A stretch of DNA of 21,872 nucleotides from Saprospiraceae bacterium (GTDB lineage Bacteria; Bacteroidota; Bacteroidia; Chitinophagales; Saprospiraceae), in the NCBI GenBank assembly GCA_016715465.1, contig JADKAA010000006.1:1-21872 (forward strand), read 5' to 3'. The notes beneath the pieces were generated by a model that saw nothing but the letters and a program-made list of their open reading frames with translations, was not told where the DNA came from and searched no databases. The stretch's first letter is position 1; every line of letters starts with the position of its first letter. Below, in pieces: positions 16,080 to 21,872 of the stretch. The translations under genes and the position numbers were made by a program.

Positions 16080-16574
16080 TTAGTGGCATTTAAAATAATC
16101 AAAAGGTTCAAGGCATTTCTCACAGCGATAGAGCGCCTTACAGGCAGTTGATCCAAATTGGGAAATCAAGGTAGTCTTGGTTGAAAAGCACCTTGGACAT
16201 TCTACAATGGTTGGCCTATCTTCCGCCGCAGCACATCCAGAGTGCAGAGGTGCAGCGATGCCAAAGGCCCGGAGTTTTTCTTTGGTATCTGAACTCATCC
16301 AGTCTGTGGACCATGCCGGGGCATACACGGTAGTTACTTTTACCTGAGATATACCCTGGGCAGTCAGCGTTAGTTTGATGTCTTTTTCAATCATCGCCAT
16401 GGCAGGACATGCTGTATAGGTTGGGGTAATGATGACCTCACAACTATTTTCATGGATGACCACATCACGGAGCATACCTATTTCTTCAATCGATAAGACA
16501 GGTATCTCAGGGTCTCTGACATCGACCAGCATGCGGAGCACCTGTGGTTTGGTATATTTAATTTGACTTACCAT
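16080..16574 (-). CDS. paaD: Phenylacetyl-CoA epoxidase assembly subunit PaaD
   Basis: DUF59 (MIP18-like) protein needed for an active phenylacetyl-CoA epoxidase, thought to help load metal or Fe-S centres. It shows the DUF59 core VRDPEIPVLSIEEIGMLRDV and TPTYTACPAMAMIEKDI, and a C-terminal zinc-ribbon-like pair CPRC and CEKC. 164 residues, normal for PaaD (PaaJ). Its ATG overlaps the paaC stop by seven bases (16568-16574). The reductase gene paaE, which usually comes next, is absent; hmgA takes its place. Confidence 0.95.
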   Translation of the reverse strand: MVSQIKYTKPQVLRMLVDVRDPEIPVLSIEEIGMLRDVVIHENSCEVIITPTYTACPAMAMIEKDIKLTLTAQGISQVKVTTVYAPAWSTDWMSSDTKEKLRAFGIAAPLHSGCAAAEDRPTIVECPRCFSTKTTLISQFGSTACKALYRCEKCLEPFDYFKCH

Positions 16575-17325
16575 GTAGCATCAGGATAAGCGCGTTGTAA
16601 ATATTGCATTTCGGAAAGTATGTGACCCAGGTGTTCTGTATGAATGCCTTGCTGGCTGCCAGTCTGCTGATAGCCCTGCCCTGGCAATTGGATGCCACTT
16701 TTCATTAAAACAGAACCAACCTTATCAAGCCATATGGGTTGCAATAAGGTAAGGTCTGGTGATATTCCATGTTGAACTAAATTCTTATCCACCCGGTCAT
16801 TTCAAACATCTCCCCTGTAAACATCCAAATTTCATTGATGGCATTTTGCAGCAGGTCATGACTAATTGCGGTGCCCATACCCAGTCTCAAGCACCAGTCG
16901 CCAGCGTGGGATGCATGATATTTTGCTTCTTTTATGGCCTTTGCCGCAATGCCTGCAATGGTAACATCTGTAGATTTACAAAGTGCCTCAAACAAAATGA
17001 CGTCATACAGGCCAATAAAAAGTTGTTTGGCTATAGTATATGCAAAATTGCCTGTGGGTAGTTCGGTAATGAGAAAATTAAAGTATTGGCGTTCGTTTCT
17101 TCGATAGGCCAGGTCATCTGCGGTATGACCATTTCCTTCCACTTCGGATGCATACTGAAGCAAAGCCTGAGCCCTGCCAATGTTGTCCAGTGCAAGATTG
17201 CTCAAGGCAATGTCTTCTTCCAGGATAGGTCCCCTGCTGCACCATTCAGAAAGTCTGTGGCCCTGGATCAATGCGTTGTCTCCCAACCGCAGGAGGTACT
17301 TAAAAAGTTGTTCTTTACTGCCCAT
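16568..17325 (-). CDS. paaC: Phenylacetyl-CoA epoxidase structural subunit PaaC, one frameshift
   Basis: Ferritin-fold subunit that pairs with PaaA in the epoxidase; it lacks an active di-iron centre in characterised enzymes. It opens MGSKEQLFKYLLRLGDNALIQGHRLSEWC with LALDNIGRAQALL, FLITELPTGNFAYTIAKQLF and EAKYHASHAGDWCLRLG. The frame breaks in the CCC run near 16791-16795; adding one G restores FEMTGVDKNLVQHGISPDLT, and the last part ends EHLGHILSEMQYLQRAYPDATW. Corrected length is about 253 residues, as expected. Start taken at ATG 17325; a GTG directly before it (17328) is in frame. It follows paaB with no real gap and overlaps paaD by seven bases. Confidence 0.92.
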
Positions 17326-17328
17326 CAC

Positions 17329-17619
17329 CTAAATTTGTTTTGCTCCTTCCGGAATTACATAAAAAGTAGGGTGTCGGTAAATTTTATCGTTGGCGGGATC
17401 AAACAACATGGCTGCATCATCGGGTGCAGAAGAAATGATAGCCGATGATGGTACTACCCAAATGCTCCCCCCTTCGCTTCTGCGCGTATAAAGATCCCGG
17501 GCATTTTTGAGGGCCATTTCTTTATCTGAAGCATGGACACTTCCAGCGTGCATGTGGTGCCCTCCCGACTTACCCTGAATAAATACTTCCCAAAGATCAA
17601 ACTGTGTGTCTGTTGCCAT
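17329..17619 (-). CDS. paaB: Phenylacetyl-CoA epoxidase subunit PaaB
   Basis: Small bridging subunit of the PaaABC(D)E epoxidase. 96 residues with the family pattern LWEVFIQGKSGGHHMHAGSVHASDKEMALKNARDLYTRR, then SIWVVPSSAI and RHPTFYVIPEG. Complete. It begins three bases after the corrected paaA stop and ends just before the paaC start. Confidence 0.96.
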   Translation of the reverse strand: MATDTQFDLWEVFIQGKSGGHHMHAGSVHASDKEMALKNARDLYTRRSEGGSIWVVPSSAIISSAPDDAAMLFDPANDKIYRHPTFYVIPEGAKQI

Positions 17620-17622
17620 ATT

Positions 17623-18567
17623 CTAATTATTAATTGCTTCCATTTTTTTGTGATACGCTTCTGCTGCTTCTCTTACCCACTGGCCCTCTTTGTGCCACTT
17701 TTTATGATGCTCCATGCGTTGTCTGTTGCAGGGCCATCGCCATTAATTACGCGTTTAAATTCCTCCCAGTTTATTTCGCCGTGATCATAACCCTGTTTTG
17801 CATCGTTCCATTTTAATTGGGGATCGGGAATAGTGAGACCGATTACTTCTGCCTGCTGGACAGTTTTATCGATAAATTTTTGCCTCAATTCGTCATTACT
17901 TTTGCGTTTTATCTTCCACCGAAAAGCATCACCTGAATTGGGTGAGTCACTATCGTGGGGACCAAACATCATCAAAGAAGGCCACCACCACCTGTTCATG
18001 GCATCCTGCGCCATTTCACGCTGCGCGACAGTACCTTTCATCATGTTGGCCATGATTTCATAACCCTGGCGCTGGTGAAAACTCTCTTCTTTACATATTC
18101 TGAACATTGCCCTGGCATAAGGCCCATAGGAAGTGCGCTGAAGGGCAACCTGATTGACAATGGCTGCGCCATCGACCAACCATCCAATGGCCCCAATATC
18201 AGCCCAGGTAAGTGTTGGGTAATTAAAAATATTGGAATATCTGGCTTTACCTTCTTGCAATTGCCTGATCATCTCATCCCTTGAGATACCCAGGGTTTCT
18301 GCTGCACTGTACAAGTACAATCCATGCCCCCCCTTCGTCCTGTATTTTGGCCAGCAGGATTTGTTTTGCACGAAGACTTGGAGCCCTGCTAAGCCAGTTT
18401 CCTTCCGGCTGCATGCCAATGACTTCTGAGTGCGCGTGTTGCGAAATTTGCCTGATTAAATGGAGGCGGTATTTCTCCGGCATCGCATCCCTGGGTTCGA
18501 TCTTATCCTCAGCATCGATCTTGCGCTCAAAGGCCGTTAAAGGTCGGTTGAATTCATCTGGCAGCAT
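17623..18567 (-). CDS. paaA: Phenylacetyl-CoA epoxidase catalytic subunit PaaA, two frameshifts
   Basis: Di-iron oxygenase subunit that epoxidises the ring of phenylacetyl-CoA. N-terminal part: FERKIDAEDKIEPRDAMPEKYRLHLIRQISQHAHSEVIGMQPEGNW, matching E. coli PaaA closely. An extra base in the C7 run at 18327-18333 breaks the frame inside the first iron motif; correction restores IQDEGGHGLYLYSAAETLG (E-x2-H). The second iron motif KEESFHQRQGYE is intact. A missing base near 17730 shifts the end; correction gives GPCNRQRMEHHKKWHKEGQWVREAAEAYHKKMEAINN with stop TAG 17623-17625. Corrected length is about 314 residues, normal. It is the first gene of the cluster, with a -7 element nine bases upstream and a CRP-like palindrome further up. 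Confidence 0.94.
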
Positions 18568-18575
18568 TTATTGGA

Positions 18576-18583
18576 CAAAATTA
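18576..18583 (-). promoter_or_regulatory. -7 promoter element of the paa-hmg-hpp cluster
   Basis: On the minus strand TAATTTTG matches TAnnTTTG exactly, with 8 bases between it and ATG 18567. No TTTG -33 element is seen, which fits an activator-dependent promoter. The implied leader is only about five bases. Confidence 0.55.
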
Positions 18584-18604
18584 AGGGCTGGCTTTTTATA
18601 AAAA

Positions 18605-18620
18605 TGTGATGGTGGTCACG
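18605..18620. promoter_or_regulatory. CRP/FNR-like operator upstream of paaA
   Basis: TGTGA-TGGTGG-TCACG: two half-sites with the 6-base spacing of CRP-type boxes, one mismatch from perfect symmetry. The centre (18612.5) is about 41 bases upstream of the transcription start predicted from the -7 element, the place where a class II activator sits. The neighbouring gene encodes a Crp/Fnr protein. Assignment is inference. Confidence 0.5.
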
Positions 18621-18643
18621 GTTTGGTGGGGGTGATTTGGGGG

Positions 18644-18677
18644 AATCTACCTGGCTAACGCCGGTTAGACAGGTCGG
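18644..18677 (+). repeat. 34-base dispersed palindromic repeat, copy 1
   Basis: Arms ACCTGGCTAAC (18649-18659) and GTTAGACAGGT (18664-18674) pair at 10 of 11 positions around GCCG. It matches 18862-18894 at 31 of 34 positions and, in reverse, 2386-2419 at 28 of 34. Confidence 0.8.
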
Positions 18678-18729
18678 GAAATCGTGGAAATCGGAAAATC
18701 GTGGAAATCATGGAAATCGTGGAAATCGG
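18677..18729. repeat. 9-base tandem repeat (GGAAATCGT)
   Basis: Six imperfect units: GGAAATCGT, GGAAATCG, GAAAATCGT, GGAAATCAT, GGAAATCGT, GGAAATCGG. It starts at the last base of the dispersed repeat copy. Confidence 0.75.
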
Positions 18730-18742
18730 GATGAATGCCGTA

Positions 18743-18800
18743 AAAAATTGAGCCAAAGGCTCAATTTAGGCATGAACTATGCGCTGCTGCGCATAGCATG
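18743..18800. repeat. Paired tight-loop hairpins, copy 2
   Basis: AAATTGAGCC-AAA-GGCTCAATTT (18745-18767, 10-bp stem) is followed by CTATGCGC-TGCT-GCGCATAG (18777-18796, 8-bp stem), which extends through flanking CATG tetramers with an AA bulge. Same plan as 2209-2249. Confidence 0.75.
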
Positions 18801-18861
18801 GTAAAATCCAATCAAGAAACAGCTATTTAATCATTCAGGAGAAAACCCTAAGAATCGTGAA

Positions 18862-18894
18862 AATCTACTTGGTTAACGCCGGTAGACAGGTCGG
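18862..18894 (+). repeat. 34-base dispersed palindromic repeat, copy 2
   Basis: Same as copy 1 with two substitutions and one missing T. The changes weaken its stem, so this copy is more degenerate. Confidence 0.8.
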
Positions 18895-19003
18895 TGGTGA
18901 GCTTTCGATCGGGTGATCTGGTAGTACTGCGGGACAAGGTAGTATGGTGATCTGGTGCTTTTATTTATAGGGCAAATCTAGTGGGTTTGATCATAAAATA
19001 TTA

Positions 19004-19049
19004 GCACCAGAGGTGCGACATATCATAGCGGCGGGTCGTGACCCGCCGC
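19004..19049. repeat. Composite hairpin element (REP-like)
   Basis: A short stem GCACC-AGA-GGTGC (19004-19016), an 11-base AT-rich spacer (19017-19027), then a perfect 10-bp GC-rich palindrome GCGGCGGGTC-GT-GACCCGCCGC (19028-19049). No T-tract follows on either strand. The bipartite form resembles REP-type extragenic palindromes; no transposase is near. Confidence 0.55.
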
Positions 19050-19079
19050 GGGGATTGAAAAACAAATCAATTTTGGCGG

Positions 19080-19114
19080 CATTTTTGCCGGGCGCGAAGC
19101 GGCTTGCAAAAATG
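19080..19114 (-). terminator. Long imperfect hairpin downstream of the crp-like gene
   Basis: CATTTTTGCCG pairs with CGGC-TT-GCAAAAATG (one TT bulge), beginning 41 bases past the regulator stop. On the minus strand it is not followed by a U-tract, so it may be a weak terminator or a structural repeat. Confidence 0.4.
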
Positions 19115-19155
19115 GTGACAAAATATGACCATTTAGTGAATAGAATTTGGATTCT

Positions 19156-19875
19156 TTAAGAAAGTCCTGCTGCCAGGGTTTGAAGTTTTTCCAAATTGAG
19201 AATAACTATCTTGCGACCTTCAATTTTAAGGATATTTTTTTCCTGCATTTCGTATAGGAACCGGGTAGCCGTTTCCCTGGTGGTACCCGCCAGATTGGCA
19301 AGGTCTTCGCGGCGGATGTTTACATTGATGGCGCCGTCCACCATGCCGTAATGCTCTTGAAGTTGAAGGATACTATTGGCCAGTCGGTCTTTTGCCGGGT
19401 GTTGTGCGGTGTGGGTTATTTTTTGTTCAGCTTCCTTGAGTTCATCTGCCAGAAGGTGGGCTATTTTCAGGGTAAGACGAACATTGGTCTCCAGCAAATT
19501 GTAAAAGGTCTGTTTGGGTATAAAACAAACCGTGGACGGTTCAATGGCAGTTGCAGAACAGGAAAAAGCATCACTGCTCAGGATGGCACGGTGTCCCATG
19601 ATGTTGCCATCGCCTATCAGGTGAAGGATTTGTTCCTTGCCATCGGCTCCCTCCTGTGAAACCTTGATCTTGCCACTGTGCACGCAAAAAAGCCCTTTGG
19701 GATAGCTGCCGCCCGCAAAAATATTGTCACCTTTTTTAAAAACCTGACAGGTTTTGGCAGCATTCAGGGCTGTCAGTTCGCGGCTGTTCAATTGGTTGAA
19801 TACCGATTTTAACCTGGACTTGCAGGTTGTACAATCTGAACAAGGCGGTAGATGCTCCAAATTTTTTATCACCAC
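19156..19875 (-). CDS. Crp/Fnr family transcription regulator with N-terminal cysteine cluster
   Basis: 239-residue DNA-binding regulator. The N-terminus has PPCSDCTTCKSR (cysteines about 12, 15 and 18), followed by a cyclic-nucleotide-binding-like beta-roll (VFKKGDNIFAGGSYPKGLFCVHSGKIKVSQ, LIGDGNIMGHRAILSS). Next come a long dimer helix (about 130-160) and a C-terminal helix-turn-helix (INVNIRREDLANLAGTTRETATRFLYEMQ). RETATR has the Arg, Glu and Arg spacing of the CRP reading head, while the N-terminal cysteines recall FNR-type [4Fe-4S] sensors; other cysteines (about 43, 64) could be a fourth ligand. The cAMP-binding phosphate-cassette arginine is not obvious. Start is GTG 19875 or GTG 19872. 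It has its own promoter and lies next to the paa cluster, its likely but unproved target. Confidence 0.9.
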   Translation of the reverse strand: MVIKNLEHLPPCSDCTTCKSRLKSVFNQLNSRELTALNAAKTCQVFKKGDNIFAGGSYPKGLFCVHSGKIKVSQEGADGKEQILHLIGDGNIMGHRAILSSDAFSCSATAIEPSTVCFIPKQTFYNLLETNVRLTLKIAHLLADELKEAEQKITHTAQHPAKDRLANSILQLQEHYGMVDGAINVNIRREDLANLAGTTRETATRFLYEMQEKNILKIEGRKIVILNLEKLQTLAAGLS

Positions 19876-19923
19876 AATTTTTCTTTATCTGCAGGCGTAT
19901 GCGTATGTGCACGATACACCTCG

Positions 19924-19956
19924 CAAATTTAATCCTTAAATCAGTTGGCCTTCAAA
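19924..19956 (-). promoter_or_regulatory. Promoter of the crp-like gene, both elements
   Basis: On the minus strand TTTG (19953-19956) is followed after 21 bases by TAAATTTG (19924-19931), an exact Bacteroidota -33/-7 pair with proper spacing. The predicted leader to GTG 19875 is about 45 bases. This is the best promoter in the window. Confidence 0.65.
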
Positions 19957-19974
19957 CAGAGGTCATGGCGTAAA

Positions 19975-19988
19975 ATGATAATAATCAT
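19975..19988. promoter_or_regulatory. FNR-like palindrome upstream of the crp-like gene
   Basis: ATGAT-AATA-ATCAT, a perfect palindrome with the TGAT-N4-ATCA core of FNR boxes. Its centre (19981.5) is about 61 bases upstream of the predicted transcription start, the class I activator position. It suggests autoregulation; inference. Confidence 0.45.
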
Positions 19989-20344
19989 GAAGATACGAGG
20001 GATAATTCAAGATAAAAAGCCACTAAGATGACCGCAGCTGAAAGGCAAATGGTCCGGTTATGCTATCTCGGTAAAATATCAAAATAAAACATGGCCGGCT
20101 AGCAAAGAACCAGCACAGTGTCCATACATTATTTCAAAATGATTACTAAATTCAAACAAACATTTGGAATAAAAAACAATGTATTTAACCGAAAAAAACT
20201 TCAAATTTGCCATTCGCTCTTTACGACAGCCAAACCACAGGTAAGTACATTAAAACCAATAAACAGCTGAGCCAACGGATATAAAGGATGTGCCGGATTA
20301 ACCGGAGAGGCGCGATGTGAGGAATTTATAAAATTGAACAACAT

Positions 20345-21872
20345 ATGACCAAAAAAGGCGTAGAAATACTGAGGGATAAAAAATTAAGCAAATCAACTGC
20401 TTTTACCAAAGAAGAGAGGCAGGCGATGGGTTTGCGGGGTTTACTCCCCCACTCCATTATTTCGCAGGCGATACAAGAAAAAAGGGTGATGGAAAACCTT
20501 AGATCCAAGGGCACCAATATTGAAAAATACATCTTTCTGTCTGCCCTGCAGGACAGGAACGAACGGTTGTATTATGAGGTGATCATGAATAACCTGGAGG
20601 AGTTACTGCCCATCATATATACGCCTACTGTGGGCGAAGTGTGTACGCGGTTTTCACACATCTATCGCATTGACAAGGGCTTTTACGTGACCCCCGAGGA
20701 CAAGGGAGAGGTGATCCAACTACTGGGTAACTGGCCAGAACAAGACATCAGGGTTATTGTGGTAACAGATGGCAGCCGAATTTTGGGCCTTGGTGACCTT
20801 GGGGTGAACGGTATAGGTATTTCTATCGGCAAGTTGTCGCTGTACACCGCTGGTGCCGGAATACCACCCAGTCAGTGTCTTCCTGTCGTGCTTGACCTTG
20901 GTACAAACAATGTGCCTTTCCGCGAAGACTTGCTGTATCTGGGCTATCCACATCCGAGGCTCGAAGGTGAGGCCTATTTTGAGATGGTCGATGAATTTGT
21001 AATGGCAGTTCAAAAGCAGTGGCCAAAAGCGCTGATCCAATTTGAGGATTTTATGACCCCAATGGCTATGCCTTTGTTGCAAAAATACAGAGACAAAGTC
21101 CTCTGTTTTAATGATGACATCAGGGAACTGCGTCGGTTGCCGTTGCCGGTGTTTTGAGTTCCTCTCTTCTTTCCGGTATCCCATTCAGGGATTCCGTCAT
21201 TATGTTCCTTGGTGGCGGGGCTGCTGCAACGGGCATTGCCGATTTGATAGTAGATGCGTTGCAGCTTGAAGGACTTTCCAGGGAAGAAGCAATGAAACGG
21301 CTGTGGATTGTGGACAAGGATGGCCTTGTGACCAAGGGAAGAAAAAGCATAATTGCTCATAAACTACCTTACGCTCATGACCATGCACCCTTAAATTTCC
21401 TCGATGCCATTACTGAGATAAAACCCAACATCCTCATCGGTGCCTCGGGTGCAGGAGGAGCCTTTACCCGGGATGTAATCGAGGAAATGGCTTCGAATCA
21501 CGAAAGACCTGTGATTTTTGCTTTGTCAAATCCCACTTCCAATGCAGAATGTACAGCGGCTCAGGCATATGAATGGAGCAATGGCCGGGCCATCTTTGTC
21601 AGTGGAAGTCCCTTTGACAAAGTTGTTTACCAGGGTAATACTTTTTTGTTCCCGGCCAGGGAAACAATGTCTATATTTTCCCCGGGCTTGGCCTTGGAGC
21701 CATCGCCTGTCATGCTAAAATATTGCCAGACCAGGTCTTCCTCATTGCCGCAAAAATTTTGGCAGAATAAAGGGGTAATGGCACCCTGTACCCGCGCATG
21801 ACCAGTCTCAGGGGAATTTCGCTCAAAATTGCTACTGCGGTTGCCACCTACTTATGGGACAACGGACCTCGC
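20345..21872 (+). CDS. NAD-type malic enzyme (large form), frameshifted, 3'-truncated
   Basis: Oxidatively decarboxylates malate to pyruvate, linking the citric acid cycle to pyruvate and acetyl-CoA. N-terminal malic domain: AFTKEERQAMGLRGLLPHS, YTPTVGEVCTRFSHIYR, VVTDGSRILGLGDLGVNGIGISIGKLSLYTAGAGIPP and LDLGTNN, then FEDFMTPMAMPLLQKYRDKVLCFNDDI. The NAD-binding half follows with FLGGGAAATGIADLI, WIVDKDGLVTKGR, LIGASGAGGAFTRDV and FALSNPTSNAECTAAQAY. One C is missing near 21120 (correction gives QGTASVAVAGVLSSS) and another near 21651 (correction gives GQGNNVYIFPGLGLGAIACHAKILPD). A third lesion is an in-frame TAA at 21768-21770, after which GTLYPRMTSLRGISLKIATAVATYL continues in the same frame with about eight expected residues missing. 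The remaining 30-50 residues lie outside the window. NAD preference is assumed from the large E. coli MaeA-like type. Confidence 0.9.

Larger units (their letters stand above)
18584..19155. other. Repeat-rich intergenic region between paaA and the crp-like gene
   Basis: No gene supported over about 570 bases. Contents in order: CRP-like box (18605-18620), dispersed 34-base repeat (18644-18677), 9-base tandem array (18677-18729), two hairpins (18745-18767, 18777-18796), second copy of the dispersed repeat (18862-18894), composite hairpin element (19004-19049) and a long imperfect hairpin next to the regulator stop (19080-19114). Confidence 0.8.
19876..20344. other. Divergent intergenic region between the crp-like gene and malic enzyme
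   Basis: About 470 bases. It holds the promoter and palindrome of the regulator gene (19924-19988), an AT-rich middle and, just before the malic enzyme, a near-match to the -7 element (TAAAATTG, 20329-20336). A 43-codon open frame at 20139-20270 has no supporting features and is not called a gene. Confidence 0.65.

Noticed and set aside
17623..18567. Two separate genes or a paaA pseudogene
   Set aside because: One base in a C7 run and one more near 17730 restore a full PaaA with both E-x2-H iron motifs; sequencing error is simpler.
20139..20270. 43-codon open frame starting MITKFKQTFGIK
   Set aside because: No ribosome-binding or promoter support, no recognisable feature, and AT-rich intergenic context; chance frame likely.

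Overview
The window looks like a chromosomal segment of a Bacteroidota bacterium, probably Saprospiraceae-like; the family-level placement is inference. Four genes are preceded by the Bacteroidota -7 promoter element TAnnTTTG. The large minus-strand surface protein ends in a type IX secretion (type A) sorting domain. Clear Shine-Dalgarno sequences are scarce. Signal peptidase I has the long N-terminal membrane extension typical of the phylum. No rRNA, tRNA, CRISPR array, transposase or phage gene was seen.

Layout. 1-2195 (+): 5'-truncated cysteine desulfurase, then ribD. 2203-2515: hairpin-rich spacer. 2516-3114 (+): secreted CHAP amidase. 3158-5944 (-): lepB followed by a YheT-type hydrolase. 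6278-6643 (+): ssb with terminator. 6907-8709 (+): recQ, flanked on both sides by heptanucleotide arrays. 8883-11717 (-): T9SS-exported repeat protein. 12053-13536 (-): U32 peptidase-like protein overlapping a small ferredoxin. 13680-18567 (-): paaA-paaB-paaC-paaD-hmgA-hppD, an aromatic catabolism cluster. 18584-19155: spacer full of repeats and hairpins. 19156-19875 (-): Crp/Fnr regulator. 20345 to the end (+): malic enzyme, 3'-truncated.

How the genes fit together. The paa-hmg-hpp cluster joins two oxygen-dependent routes: epoxidation of phenylacetyl-CoA, and conversion of 4-hydroxyphenylpyruvate through homogentisate to maleylacetoacetate. The first route leads to acetyl-CoA and succinyl-CoA, the second to fumarate and acetoacetate. 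Upstream of paaA is a good -7 element, and about 41 bases upstream of the likely transcription start lies a palindrome TGTGA-N6-TCACG. The next gene on that side encodes a Crp/Fnr protein with a CRP-like RETATR recognition helix and an N-terminal cysteine cluster. Malic enzyme next door would move C4 acids, the products of aromatic breakdown, to pyruvate. This suggests one small carbon- or oxygen-responsive neighbourhood. The regulatory link is inference.

Sequence quality. At least thirteen single-base indels, mostly in homopolymers, break genes whose two halves each carry well-conserved family motifs (cysteine desulfurase, CHAP, YheT, lepB, T9SS protein, paaA, paaC, malic enzyme). This pattern fits an uncorrected long-read assembly better than true pseudogenes. 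Frameshifted genes are therefore given as single CDS spans.

The least ordinary content is non-coding: three heptanucleotide arrays, two of which supply the stop codon of the gene before them; a 34-base dispersed palindromic repeat in three copies; and paired tight-loop hairpins whose stems differ by compensating changes.
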